DNA of 64,000 nucleotides from Brenneria roseae subsp. roseae (GTDB lineage Bacteria; Pseudomonadota; Gammaproteobacteria; Enterobacterales; Enterobacteriaceae), in contig NZ_KZ819023.1 of NCBI RefSeq assembly GCF_003115845.1, positions 210,920 through 274,919 of the forward strand, given 5' to 3'. The notes beneath the pieces were generated by a model that saw only the letters and a list, made by a program, of their open reading frames with translations, made no database searches and was not told the DNA's origin. Positions 1-8,616 of the stretch are shown here, piece after piece. The position numbers and the translations under genes are program-made. How positions within the stretch are numbered: position 1 is the first letter of the stretch; the number at the start of each line of letters is the position of its first letter.

Positions 1-74
1 ACATTCTGGCTTGTTGATGCGCAGAGAAAAAGCGCTATAGTTGAAAAGATTATTTTCTATTTTGAACAATCATC

Positions 75-995
75 ATGAAAAACATCAAAACAAACGCACT
101 ATGGATGCACCTGTATTGGCTGACGGTATTGGCCGAACAGCGGAGTTTTACCCGTGCCGCGGAACGATTGGAAGTGAGTAAGGCGGCAATGAGCCAAAAG
201 ATCAAAGAGTTGGAAACGCTGGCCGGCGTCGCTCTGGTTCAGCGCACCACGCGCAGCGTGCGTTTGACCCGCGCGGGAGAAAAGCTGGTGGCAGAGTTAC
301 AGGAACCGTTCGCGCAGATTGAGCAGAGCTTTTTTGCCGTACGCGATGACAGCGGCCCGGTGCGCGGACTGATTCGCATTACCTCGCCCGTGGCCTTTGC
401 GCGTCAACAGCTGGTTCCAAATATCAGTGTGTTTTTGCGGGCGTATCCACAGGTACGCATTCAGCTTGAGGTATCGGACAGGATAGTGTCGCTAACCAGC
501 GAGGGATTCGATCTCGCTATCCGTCACAGCAACCATTTGCCCGAAACGCATGTCGCGTTGCCGTTGTGCGAGACGCGGGCGTTGCTGGTTGCATCGCCTG
601 AATACCTTGACGCGCGGGGTGTCCCCGCTCATCCGATGGAACTGACGGCGTATGATTGTCTGTATTATCCGCGCGGCACCGAACTGCCTCGCTGGCGTTT
701 TGTGCATCGCCCGTCGGGCGGCGAGGCGCTAACCGTGGATGTGAAAGGCCCCTTTGCCACGAATAACAGTGAATCTATCCGGGATGCGGCATTGAGCGGT
801 CTGGGCATTGCCATGCTGCCGGATTTCAGCGCACACACGGCTATCGCGGCAGGCACGCTGCGGGAAGTATTGCCGGACTGGCAAATTGTCGAGGCATTCG
901 CCGACAAAATATGGATCGTGCGTCCTTATGCCGCGCAGGTGCCGCGCGCCGTCAGCGTTTTTACTCATTGGCTGCGATCGCGGTTTACATGCTGA
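75..995 (+). CDS. LysR-family transcriptional regulator
   Basis: 306-residue LysR-type regulator. The N-terminal winged helix-turn-helix (about residues 14-72) carries the typical run SFTRAAERLEVSKAAMSQ followed by LVQRTTRSVRLT, and the C-terminal part is a periplasmic-binding-like effector domain (about 90-300). It resembles the large AaeR/DsdC-like group that ends with a short hydrophobic tail, but the effector cannot be read from sequence. The ATG at 75 has only a weak ribosome site. No co-oriented partner follows; the next gene is the tRNA on the other strand. Its target may be a divergent gene beyond the left edge of the window. Family call is firm, function unknown. Confidence 0.85.
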   Translation: MKNIKTNALWMHLYWLTVLAEQRSFTRAAERLEVSKAAMSQKIKELETLAGVALVQRTTRSVRLTRAGEKLVAELQEPFAQIEQSFFAVRDDSGPVRGLIRITSPVAFARQQLVPNISVFLRAYPQVRIQLEVSDRIVSLTSEGFDLAIRHSNHLPETHVALPLCETRALLVASPEYLDARGVPAHPMELTAYDCLYYPRGTELPRWRFVHRPSGGEALTVDVKGPFATNNSESIRDAALSGLGIAMLPDFSAHTAIAAGTLREVLPDWQIVEAFADKIWIVRPYAAQVPRAVSVFTHWLRSRFTC

Positions 996-1175
996 TGACA
1001 GATACGGAATAGACGATAATCGCTGGATAAATGCGCTGTGACTTGAACTTACCGGTATTGAAAATGGACTTGAAAGTTGTGGAACCGGATGGATTTCACT
1101 GGAACGCGAGAGGAGGAGGCTTTCACCTCATTTTCAATGACCTACAGACGTTAAAGGTATCTGCGGAATTTGAAT

Positions 1176-1252
1176 TGGTACGACCGAGTGGACTCGAACC
1201 ACCGACCCCCACCATGTCAAGGTGGTGCTCTAACCAACTGAGCTACGGTCGT
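1176..1252 (-). tRNA. tRNA-Val (anticodon GAC)
   Basis: Read on the minus strand this gives a 77-nt cloverleaf: a 7-bp acceptor stem (ACGACCG with CGGTCGT), D-arm GCTCAGTTGGTTAGAGC, anticodon stem-loop CCACC-TTGACAT-GGTGG with anticodon GAC, T-arm containing GGTTCGAGTCC, and an encoded CCA end at 1176-1178. The body matches the enterobacterial tRNA-Val(GAC) type; only the acceptor stem differs from the E. coli versions I recall. It stands alone, with no integrase nearby. Confidence 0.95.
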
Positions 1253-1460
1253 ACAGGGCATGTCAGTTCCGGCAATAGATCATTTATGAACTAACATTTT
1301 GATTTTAAATCACTTCTTTCATTCCAGCATCTGGAATGGGCATCATTATGGCCTCGCTCGGCGGTTATGACAAGCCCTTTATCAAGATTCTCTTGCTAAG
1401 TGGTGAATGTTTGTCCGAATACGGTGATTTCAGCTTATATCCCGGTGACGCGGCCGTATA

Positions 1461-2684
1461 CTAGGATCGGCGCGGCAGGCGAGGGAGCTCGCGACGGAAT
1501 CCCAATCCAATAATGCGGCCCGTTAAACGCGGTAGCCAGGGCTGGCGGATCAGCCACATCACTAATGCGGGTGGACGCCGTTTGGCCGCGCGTGAAGTAT
1601 CTTTTCCTTTGCCGGTCATCATAATTTGCAGACGTTGGGTGGCGCGGGTAGGAAATTCACGTCGACGCTGTACACGATTCAGGATATTCAGGCTGACGGG
1701 GCCATGCGCCAGAGGCGTGGCCAGAATATTGGCGGCGGCTACCGCATCCTGAATCGCCAGATTGACGCCGACTCCGCCGATGGGGGACATGGCGTGAGCC
1801 GCGTCACCGATGCACAACACGCCTGCGGCGGCCCAGCGATCCAACCGGTCGATACGAATATCCAGCAGTTTGACATGCTCCCAATCGGGTACTGCCGCCG
1901 CTAGCCGTTCGGCACTGATAGGTAGCACCGCTGAAATCTGTTGCAGCAGTGAGGGTAAACCCTGTTGTTTAAGATGGGGAAGGGTACCTTTAGTGATGCT
2001 GTAGCCGCATTGCCAGTAATCGCCCCGGTCCAACATGATAACGTTGTTTTTGGGGCCGCCGTGGCCGCTGGTCCAGTTGTCGTCGCCGACCGCTTTGGGC
2101 AGTTTCATCCACAATACATCCCGGGGCATACCAAAACTTTGGCTGGTCAAGCCCGCGGCCTGACGTACGACCGATTGCCGACCATCGGTACCTACCACCA
2201 AACCGGTGCGAATCAGCAGTCTGTCGCCCCTGGCATCCCGTGCTTCCACGCCATTCACTCGCCCATTTTCCTGGCGCAGCCCTATGGCCTGAGTGGATCG
2301 CAACAGTTGGAATCCCGGTAGCGTTTGCCCCTGTTCGGCAAGAAAATTGAGGAAGTCCCACTGCGGCATCAGCGCCATAAACCGACAGCGGCACCGCAGG
2401 CGTCGGAAGTCCGCCATCGTGATCTTCTTGCCATTAAATTCCCCGACAAGCGTTTCTACCTGCTGGTGCGGCAGACGCAGAAAAGACGTCAGAAGCCCAA
2501 GATACGCCATGATTTCCAGCGTTGAGGGATGGATGGTGTCGCCACGAAAATCACGTAAAAAATCGGCGTGTTTCTCTATCACCACGACGGAGATGCCCGC
2601 GCGAGCCAGCAGGTAGCCGAGCATCAGCCCGGCCGGGCCACCGCCGACGATACAACAGGGCGTTTCCAGGATTTTCTCGGTCAT
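1461..2684 (-). CDS. FAD-dependent monooxygenase (UbiH/PheA-like)
   Basis: About 407 residues. A Rossmann dinucleotide motif IVGGGPAGLMLGYLLARAG lies near the N-terminus, followed by the FAD-contact run RGDTIHPST. The second FAD motif GDAAHAMSPIGGVGVNLAIQDA is at about residues 285-305. This is the aromatic-ring hydroxylase fold (class A flavin monooxygenase), which uses NAD(P)H and O2; the substrate cannot be told. Two in-frame ATGs exist at 2699 and 2684. I chose 2684 because MTEKILETPCCIVGGG has the usual spacing to the Rossmann motif; 2699 is possible. It is a monocistronic gene. A Fur-like 19-mer lies 59-77 nt upstream. Confidence 0.8.
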   Translation of the reverse strand: MTEKILETPCCIVGGGPAGLMLGYLLARAGISVVVIEKHADFLRDFRGDTIHPSTLEIMAYLGLLTSFLRLPHQQVETLVGEFNGKKITMADFRRLRCRCRFMALMPQWDFLNFLAEQGQTLPGFQLLRSTQAIGLRQENGRVNGVEARDARGDRLLIRTGLVVGTDGRQSVVRQAAGLTSQSFGMPRDVLWMKLPKAVGDDNWTSGHGGPKNNVIMLDRGDYWQCGYSITKGTLPHLKQQGLPSLLQQISAVLPISAERLAAAVPDWEHVKLLDIRIDRLDRWAAAGVLCIGDAAHAMSPIGGVGVNLAIQDAVAAANILATPLAHGPVSLNILNRVQRRREFPTRATQRLQIMMTGKGKDTSRAAKRRPPALVMWLIRQPWLPRLTGRIIGLGFRRELPRLPRRS

Positions 2685-2742
2685 CGGCAATCTCACCATC
2701 GCAGTCGTGCAGATCTCTATGATAGAAGCCTGTGGCTGACTT

Positions 2743-2761
2743 GCAAATAATAATCATTACC
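2743..2761 (-). promoter_or_regulatory. Possible Fur box upstream of the FAD monooxygenase
   Basis: The 19-mer GCAAATAATAATCATTACC matches the Fur consensus GATAATGATAATCATTATC at 15 of 19 positions by eye. It lies between the FAD gene start and its upstream region, where a repressor could act. The surrounding DNA is AT-rich, so a chance match is possible. Confidence 0.4.
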
Positions 2762-3173
2762 GTTAGCGGTAATCCTGCCGCCAGAGCGTCGTCGAACTAA
2801 TAAATTTATGGAGAAAAGCAAAAGAAATACCCCCCTGATTTATTACCGTTTTCAGGGTAACGTAAATGTAAAATATTCTTATTAAGAATGAAAAGGTGTG
2901 CCTTTAATGTGTATCTGCTTCAGCCAGTACGTAGAAATCCGGCAATGAGTAGATATTTGCCACGCCCGTACCTTATTCGGCGGCGGGTGAATTGAAGGGC
3001 GTTGAATCCGACCCGGAATTATAACCGGCATTTCCAGAGAACAACGTTTTTTCCGATAGTGGCATTGAGTGGCGAAAAACACTGTCAGTATTAAAATATG
3101 GACTATTATTTTTGTGTAATACGATTATTGCATTATCTGTTTTTAACACGAATATCAAGCAGGAATATTGCTC
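2762..3173. other. Intergenic region between FAD monooxygenase and lipoprotein gene
   Basis: About 410 nt without a convincing gene. It contains a small inverted repeat (ATTCTTA-T-TAAGAAT, 2875-2889) and a CCCTGA/TCAGGG pair at 2833-2857 that could form a short hairpin. The short reading frames here have no ribosome site or domain. The lipoprotein promoter should lie in the AT-rich 3095-3155 stretch. Confidence 0.5.
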
Positions 3174-3695
3174 ATGAAAATATGGAATAAACTCCTTCTG
3201 GCTTCGCTGCTCGGATTAGCCATCGCCGGCTGTGACGATTCATCTAAAGTAGATGCACAGCTGGACAAAGCGAAAGATAACGCGCAGCAAATCAAAGAAG
3301 CCGCCGACAGCAAAGCTGATCAAATTACCGATTCGGCCCGGCAAAAAGCCGATGAATTGAAAAAAGAAGCCTCAGAGCAAATCGACCAACTGCAATCGCA
3401 GGCTGACGCGATTAAAAATGATACGGCCCAGCGCGCAGATGCCATCACTAACGAAGCCAAAGCGCAGGCCGAGAGCATTAAAAGCCAGGCAGAGGAAAAA
3501 AGCGGTCAGATTGTGGAGCAGGCAAAGGATATAAAAGACACGGCCATTAGCGACGCACACGCGCTTTCGGCAGACGCGCAAGCGCAAACGCAGGCGATTA
3601 AGGAGAGTATCAAGCGGGAGGAAACGCCAGCGCAAAGCGACCCGGCTCCGATAACCGAAGCGGAAGGAACCCCAGCCGCGCAAAGCGGTAAGTAA
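3174..3695 (+). CDS. Ala-rich inner-membrane-type lipoprotein of 11-residue repeats
   Basis: 173-residue lipoprotein; I do not recognise a named family. The signal peptide MKIWNKLLLASLLGLAIAGC ends in lipobox IAGC with Cys20 as acylation site. Residues +2 and +3 are Asp-Asp, the classic Lol-avoidance signal, so the mature protein is predicted to stay on the periplasmic face of the inner membrane. From about residue 33 to 142 the chain is ten 11-residue units, most starting with Ala (AKDNAQQIKEA, ADSKADQITDS, ARQKADELKKE and so on), a hendecad pattern giving a long amphipathic helix or coiled coil like LEA or apolipoprotein helices. The start is the ATG at 3174, 7 nt after AGGAA; an upstream TTG at 3168 is less likely. 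Monocistronic. Confidence 0.75.
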   Translation: MKIWNKLLLASLLGLAIAGCDDSSKVDAQLDKAKDNAQQIKEAADSKADQITDSARQKADELKKEASEQIDQLQSQADAIKNDTAQRADAITNEAKAQAESIKSQAEEKSGQIVEQAKDIKDTAISDAHALSADAQAQTQAIKESIKREETPAQSDPAPITEAEGTPAAQSGK

Positions 3696-3704
3696 CCCAT
3701 TTTT

Positions 3705-3731
3705 GCGGTCCACTTCCTGACGGTGGACTGC
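3705..3731 (+). terminator. Stem-loop after the lipoprotein gene
   Basis: GCGGTCCAC (3705-3713) pairs with GTGGACTGC (3723-3731) with one G-U pair and a 9-nt loop, nine nucleotides after the lipoprotein stop codon. No T-run follows, so it may be a weak terminator or an mRNA 3' stabiliser. Confidence 0.5.
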
Positions 3732-4131
3732 AATATACCAGCCCCGTACTCTCAGAATAGAATAATGAAAACGGCTATAGCATCGTGATTATTCGCCGTT
3801 ATAGGTTACCTGCCGGCGGAAACGGCCGCACGCTCTTTTTATATCCAGAAAATATCATTGTCCTGATAGTTTAAATGAAATTGCTGAATGGTTTTTTTAC
3901 CTGTTTTGCTGCGCTAATCCTTGTGGAATCCACACCTTAACTTTAATACACCTGATATTTTATCTTTTAGGACTGTTTTACAGTAGTTATATTGTGTGAT
4001 TATATGGTTGTTACCATATATCGATGGTGATCATCTTTTCTTGTCGATAAAAAGGTAAACTCAACGGTGAATATGCCGATTAATGGGTGTCAGGGAGCTG
4101 ATTTTTTAACTAAGGCAGGGAGCTAGCAGCA
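3732..4131. other. Intergenic region upstream of the EAL gene
   Basis: About 400 nt, AT-rich, no gene seen. It contains the 69-nt element repeated upstream of the IclR gene (3939-4007) and a perfect 8-bp hairpin (TATATGGT-TGTT-ACCATATA, 4001-4020) that overlaps the element's end. These probably belong to the EAL gene's control region. Confidence 0.5.
3939..4007 (+). repeat. 69-nt dispersed element, copy A
   Basis: This 69-nt stretch aligns without gaps to 12335-12403, with about 50 of 69 identical bases counted by eye. The right half is best conserved (TTTAGGAC, TAGTTATATTG, GTGATTATATG). Both copies point the same way and lie 125-167 nt upstream of a plus-strand start codon (EAL gene here, IclR gene at the other copy). 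Confidence 0.6.
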
Positions 4132-5673
4132 ATGAAATCGATTAGCAGAACAGCAAAAGTTATCATGGTTTTTAATATCGCGCTCGGCGCGCTGTGTATG
4201 TTACTGCTCTGCCAGTTTGTGATAGCAAAAATCGATCAAGGCAAACTGCGTGATTATTCTGACTCGCTCATGCTGCGTGCAAATAACGTAGCGATGCAGT
4301 CCGAACGGGCGATGAATGAGGTCAGGCAACTTTCATCTGCTCCCTGTACTGATGAAGATCTGTTTCAACTTAGCTTTCTGGTCTACAAATATAGTTACCT
4401 GCTGGATATTGGCCGCCTGCATGATGACAAACTGGTTTGCTCTGCCGGACGCGGGCGCCTGACGTCTGCTGTAGCGCTACCGGCCCCGGATCTCGTGGGA
4501 AAAAACAAAACCCGGCTTTGGCGAGCGGTGAAAGGATTGCTTGACGCCAGAATCGCAACGGATATCGCCAGCCAGAACGACATTATCGTCTTCACATCCC
4601 CCGATGCTTTTCACAGCGTATCCCTTTCTATTCCCGGCTATAGCGCTTTGCTTACCACGGCAGACGATCGTCACATTTACCAGTCATTTGGCGTAAAAGG
4701 GGAATATTCCCGACAGAGCAGTGCATGGTACCAACAGTACCGGCTGGGATATCAGTGCAGTAAACTTTATAACATCTGCGCCTATGTGCGTCTTCATGCA
4801 TCAGGGCTCTTTTCTCTGCCGTTTTATATCGGTGTGGCCATTGCGCTATTGGGCGGATTATTGAGCGGGGCCTTATCTCTGACGGTGATTTTGCTTATCG
4901 AGCAGAACAAATCGTTCAGCAAACAGCTTCAGAGCGCGGTACGTGATAAACAGTTATACGTTAGATATCAACCCCTTGTTTGTTTGCGTGATGACAAAAT
5001 GGTCGGTGCCGAAGTTCTGGTCCGATGGATAAATCGGAAAGGAGAAGAGATTCCGCCGGATGTGTTCATACCGGAAGCTGAAAAGCTGGGCATTATCGGG
5101 CAAATTACCCGTCAGGTAACCCGTATGGCGTTGGAAGAGTTTCGGGATTTCCTGATCAGGAATAAAACCTTTCACCTCAGCATTAACCTTGATATTAGCG
5201 ATGTATTGGATCCTGATTTTCAGCCCTACCTTGCCGAACTCCTACAGCGATTCGGCATTGCCAGAGAACAGATTATGCTGGAAATAACGGAGCGTTCGAC
5301 GGCAAATCATACCCTGATGTCCGAAAGGCTCACCGCCTTGCATGATGCCGGGTACAGGGTGGCGCTGGATGATTTCGGCACCGGTTATTCCAATTTGTCC
5401 TACCTTGCCGTGATGCCTTTCGATGTGATTAAGATAGACCGGATGTTTACAGAGGCAATTGGCACGGATTCTGTGAATGCGCAGATGGTTGATCACCTCT
5501 TTGACATGATGGCGATGTTTAATGCCATGGTGGTGGTTGAAGGTATCGAGACCCGTGAACAGGCCATCTATGTCGGCGAGCATTGTACGGATGCGATTGG
5601 GCAAGGCTGGTATTTTGGTAAACCGATGAGCGGGGCGGATCTCAAGGCTCAGTACCTTATGGATGCCAGATAG
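4132..5673 (+). CDS. CSS-motif EAL-domain c-di-GMP phosphodiesterase
   Basis: 513-residue membrane phosphodiesterase that would hydrolyse c-di-GMP to pGpG. It has a transmembrane helix at about 10-32, then a periplasmic CSS-type sensor region (about 35-230) with Cys72 and the motif VCSAG at Cys103. A second helix (about 228-256) is followed by a cytoplasmic EAL domain (about 262-508). Catalytic signatures are kept: EVLVRW in place of EALxR (Glu retained), LEITERS, DDFGTGYSNLSYL, KIDRMF and VEGIET. The domain therefore looks active. In this family periplasmic thiol/disulfide state controls activity. The start is the ATG at 4132 after GGGAGC. It stands alone and resembles the E. coli PdeB/C/D/G/N group without a clear one-to-one match. 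Confidence 0.88.
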   Translation: MKSISRTAKVIMVFNIALGALCMLLLCQFVIAKIDQGKLRDYSDSLMLRANNVAMQSERAMNEVRQLSSAPCTDEDLFQLSFLVYKYSYLLDIGRLHDDKLVCSAGRGRLTSAVALPAPDLVGKNKTRLWRAVKGLLDARIATDIASQNDIIVFTSPDAFHSVSLSIPGYSALLTTADDRHIYQSFGVKGEYSRQSSAWYQQYRLGYQCSKLYNICAYVRLHASGLFSLPFYIGVAIALLGGLLSGALSLTVILLIEQNKSFSKQLQSAVRDKQLYVRYQPLVCLRDDKMVGAEVLVRWINRKGEEIPPDVFIPEAEKLGIIGQITRQVTRMALEEFRDFLIRNKTFHLSINLDISDVLDPDFQPYLAELLQRFGIAREQIMLEITERSTANHTLMSERLTALHDAGYRVALDDFGTGYSNLSYLAVMPFDVIKIDRMFTEAIGTDSVNAQMVDHLFDMMAMFNAMVVVEGIETREQAIYVGEHCTDAIGQGWYFGKPMSGADLKAQYLMDAR

Positions 5674-5718
5674 CTGCCCGCAATACCGCTACACGTTGGT
5701 TGTTCCCTGTTTTGCTTT

Positions 5719-5765
5719 GAGAAAAGGGTTGACCGTCTTCATAAATGACATGAACCCTTTTTCTC
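5719..5765 (+). terminator. Probable terminator between EAL gene and yqjI-like gene
   Basis: GAGAAAAGGGTT (5719-5730) can pair with AACCC-TTTTT-CTC (5753-5765). The loop is long (22 nt) and the stem A/T arms differ by one base. It sits between convergent genes. Confidence 0.45.
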
Positions 5766-5850
5766 TATCCACCTGACCGAATAACCGATGATCAAGCGGT
5801 CGGCATTGGGCGGCGGAGGCGTAATAGCCTGACGTCAGGTCAGGGAAAAA

Positions 5851-6507
5851 TCAGTCAATCTGAGCAATTTCCGCGGCGGCGTTATCGACGATGCCGATGA
5901 TCTTCTTCAGCGTTTCTTCATTGATACCTTCACGGTTTACCTTGATATCCAGCACCGATTTGATGTTATCCAGCGCTCGCTTCATCTCCGGGTGTTTACG
6001 CAGTTCCATACCGGCGGTGTGCGATTTGATGCGTTCAAGGATCTGCTGCAACTCCTCGCGGCGTTGTTCAAGATAGCGCTGACCGTCATCGGTGATTTCG
6101 AAGCTTTTCCGGCCGTTAAGTTCGTCCGTAATGACGATCAGGTTCTGTTCCTGCAAGAAATCGAGCGTCGGGTACAGTACGCCGGGACTGGGGGCGTAAT
6201 GACCATCCGTCAGGGATTCAATGGCTTTGATCAACTCATAACCGTGGCCGGGATTTTGCGCCAGCAGATCCAGCGCCACCAGACGAAGCTCGCCGTGGGC
6301 AAAGAGGCGCTGGCGGCGGTGATGCATAGCGCGATGCCCTTCTTCACCGTGTCCGCGCCGACCGTGGCCGCGGCTCTGTCTCTGACCTCGTCCGGCTTCC
6401 TGTTCCCGGTGTTCTGTCCGGCCTTTTCCTCTGCCTTCCGTCCGGCTACCCCGGTCTTTCATTTCCTCTTTCTGATCCTGTCCGTCTTGATGGTGATGTT
6501 TGCGCAT
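5851..6507 (-). CDS. yqjI: YqjI-like PadR-family regulator with His-rich N-terminus
   Basis: 218 residues. The C-terminal two-thirds is a PadR winged helix very close to E. coli YqjI (GHGYELIKAIESLTDG, SPGVLYPTLDFLQEQ, then MKRALDN and KKIIGIVDNAA). YqjI is a nickel/iron-responsive repressor of itself and of the ferric reductase gene yqjH. The first ~70 residues are a low-complexity His/Arg/Glu/Gly tail starting MRKHHHQDGQ and ending HHRRQRLFAHGELR. The E. coli tail as I recall it is His/Cys rich; this one has no cysteine at all. The ATG at 6507 has a good AAGGAAA site. No yqjH lies next to it. A 10-bp-arm palindrome upstream is the likely autoregulatory operator. Confidence 0.85.
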   Translation of the reverse strand: MRKHHHQDGQDQKEEMKDRGSRTEGRGKGRTEHREQEAGRGQRQSRGHGRRGHGEEGHRAMHHRRQRLFAHGELRLVALDLLAQNPGHGYELIKAIESLTDGHYAPSPGVLYPTLDFLQEQNLIVITDELNGRKSFEITDDGQRYLEQRREELQQILERIKSHTAGMELRKHPEMKRALDNIKSVLDIKVNREGINEETLKKIIGIVDNAAAEIAQID

Positions 6508-6526
6508 AGTGATTTCCTTATGCTGT

Positions 6527-6552
6527 TTTAGATATATCTATTTATATCTAAA
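6527..6552. promoter_or_regulatory. Palindromic operator upstream of yqjI-like gene
   Basis: TTTAGATATA (6527-6536) and TATATCTAAA (6543-6552) are perfect reverse complements separated by six bases. The site begins 19 nt upstream of the start codon at 6507. PadR-family regulators bind AT-rich inverted repeats of this kind. Confidence 0.7.
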
Positions 6553-6743
6553 CAAAAAGAGTTGTCAATATTTCTGTGAGGATTTATGGATGATAAAATA
6601 AATTATATTTTAACGCATTGATATTAATGTATTTAATTTTGCATTTTTATAAGCAAGTCGCCGGAGAACATCAGCGTAGTCGGGTGAATGCTCATTGAAT
6701 TAGATATAGTTGACTGCTCCTTTGGAGATGAACCCCGGTTGTT

Positions 6744-7583
6744 TTACAGGACGGATAACGTCGTTCCCCGGCGCCGCAAACGCGGGTTAAGCGCGGTATG
6801 CAACGCGTCGCTCAACAGATTAAGCGCCATGACCGTCAACATAATGGCCACGCCGGGGAGGGCGGTCATATACCATCCGGTCCGCAGCGCATCCCGCCCG
6901 GTGCCAATCATCGATCCCCAGCTCACCACGTTGGGATCGCCCAGACCGAGGAAAGATAAACCGGCTTCGGACAGGATCGCGTTGGCAATCAGCAGGGCGG
7001 TGGAAACCACTACCGGTGTCCAGGCATTGGGGAGTATTTCACGAAAAATCAGATGCATATCGCTAGCTCCCAGAGAAATGCTGGCGCGGACGAATTCCCG
7101 TTCGCGCAACGCCAGAAATTCAGCTCGTACCAGTCTGGCGATGCTGGTCCAGGAGGTGATGCCGAGAGCGAAAATGATGGTCGTGATGGACGGCTGCAAG
7201 ACAGCCACCAGAATGATGGCCAGCAGAAATGCCGGAATGGTTTGAAACAGCATGGTGATCCCGGTCAGCACGCTGTCCACCCGCCCGCGGTAAAAACCGG
7301 ATGCGATGCCGACGGCAATGCCGATGACTAAGGCAATTACCGTTGAGGCGATGCCAACCAGCAGCGATACGCGGGCGCCGTGAAACAGACCGGCCAGAAT
7401 ATCCCTGCCCATCAGGTCGGTGCCGAGCGGAAACTGGGCATCTTGTCCCGGCCACAGGTAGGGAACGCCCACCATATTCATGGGGTCGTCGGGGAAAAGC
7501 CATGTCGCCACACCGGCCGTTGCCAGCACGGCCAGCAGTATCGTGAAACCTATCATGGCCGATGGCTGTAATAACCAGCGCAT
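6744..7583 (-). CDS. Peptide/nickel-type ABC transporter permease (DppC/GsiD-like)
   Basis: 279-residue inner-membrane permease, last gene of the operon 12187-6744. It shows the DppC-family N-terminal helix, the run PLGTDLMGRDILAGLFHGAR, and the EAA loop region FVRASISLGASDMHLIFREILPNAWTP (quoted in part), about six transmembrane segments. It pairs with the DppB-like permease 27 nt upstream to form the channel of the importer. GGAGG lies 5 nt before the ATG. Substrate is not decidable beyond the peptide/nickel/opine class. It faces the yqjI-like gene's upstream region. Confidence 0.85.
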   Translation of the reverse strand: MRWLLQPSAMIGFTILLAVLATAGVATWLFPDDPMNMVGVPYLWPGQDAQFPLGTDLMGRDILAGLFHGARVSLLVGIASTVIALVIGIAVGIASGFYRGRVDSVLTGITMLFQTIPAFLLAIILVAVLQPSITTIIFALGITSWTSIARLVRAEFLALREREFVRASISLGASDMHLIFREILPNAWTPVVVSTALLIANAILSEAGLSFLGLGDPNVVSWGSMIGTGRDALRTGWYMTALPGVAIMLTVMALNLLSDALHTALNPRLRRRGTTLSVL

Positions 7584-7610
7584 TCTACCTCCAGTTTATA
7601 TTGCTGGCGT

Positions 7611-8591
7611 TCAACGCCCGCGATTAACGATACGTACCCGAGGATCGAGCCAGGCATGCACAATATCCACCACCAGATTCGATAACACCACCAGCACGCT
7701 GCTGAACAGCAATACGCCCAGCAGTACGGGAATATCCCGGCTGCGGATGGCATCAAACGACAGTTGCCCCAGTCCCGGCCAGGCGAAGACGGTTTCCACC
7801 ACGATCGATCCTCCCAGCAGGGCGCTGCTCTGTAACCCCAGCATGGTGATTACCGGCAGTAACGCATGACGCAACGCGTGGGCGAAAATTACCTGCTTCT
7901 CACGCGCGCCCTTGGCCCACGCGGTGCGGATAAAATCTTCGGACAGCGTTTCAATCATGGATGCGCGGGACAGCCGGGCATAGACCGCCATATAGTAAAT
8001 CGCCAGCGTTAGCACCGGCAGCACCAGATGGGCCGCAATATCCCGCAGTTGGCGCCACCCCGTATATCCGGCATTGATATCTTGCCAGCCGCTGGCCGGC
8101 AGCCATGACAGCTTGACGGCAAACAGAATGATCAGCATCAGGGCAACCCAAAACATGGGGGCCGAATAGCCGATGGTGGAGAGCATGGAAATGGTGGTGT
8201 CGGCTGCACCGTGAGGCTGCCGTGCCGAAGCGACGCCCAGCAGGACGCCGCCGGTCACCGACAGGATCAGGGCGACGCCAACCAGCAGGATGGTGGCTGG
8301 CATTCTGTCGAGGATCAGATCCAGCACCGGCTCGCCGAAGCGAAATGAAAACCCCAGATTTCCCCGCGCCAGTTCCCCCAGATAGGCGATGAGCTGCGCA
8401 AACAGATTTCGATCCAGCCCATACAGCTCGCGCAGATGCTGGATGAGTTCTGGCGTGGCGCTGCCGCTTTCACTGGCGATGACATCCACCAGATCCCCCG
8501 GGAGCGCCTTCAGCAAGAAGAAGTTAAGCGTCGCAACGCCGACTATCACGCCCGCCAACTGAAGCAATCTGAAAAGAACCCGTTTCGTCAT
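7611..8591 (-). CDS. Peptide/nickel-type ABC transporter permease (DppB/GsiC-like)
   Basis: About 326 residues. It has the DppB-family start MTKRVLFRLLQLAGVIVGVATLNFFLL, the family run LPGD followed by a loop, and the EAA motif region RTAWAKGARE; about six transmembrane helices. I use the ATG at 8591, 25 nt after the binding-protein stop, because MTKRVLFRLL matches the usual family N-terminus. An in-frame ATG at 8645 would overlap the upstream gene. It forms the channel with the downstream permease. Confidence 0.85.
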   Translation of the reverse strand: MTKRVLFRLLQLAGVIVGVATLNFFLLKALPGDLVDVIASESGSATPELIQHLRELYGLDRNLFAQLIAYLGELARGNLGFSFRFGEPVLDLILDRMPATILLVGVALILSVTGGVLLGVASARQPHGAADTTISMLSTIGYSAPMFWVALMLIILFAVKLSWLPASGWQDINAGYTGWRQLRDIAAHLVLPVLTLAIYYMAVYARLSRASMIETLSEDFIRTAWAKGAREKQVIFAHALRHALLPVITMLGLQSSALLGGSIVVETVFAWPGLGQLSFDAIRSRDIPVLLGVLLFSSVLVVLSNLVVDIVHAWLDPRVRIVNRGR

Positions 8592-8616
8592 GGCGTCATT
8601 TTCCCGCGATCGATCC

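Noticed and set aside
1031..1294. 87-codon plus-strand frame overlapping the tRNA
   Set aside because: Its SGLEPPTPTMSRWCSNQLSY text is the known false translation of the reverse of a tRNA-Val gene.
1176..1460. tRNA-Val as a phage or island attachment site
   Set aside because: No integrase, no duplicated tRNA end and no phage genes nearby.
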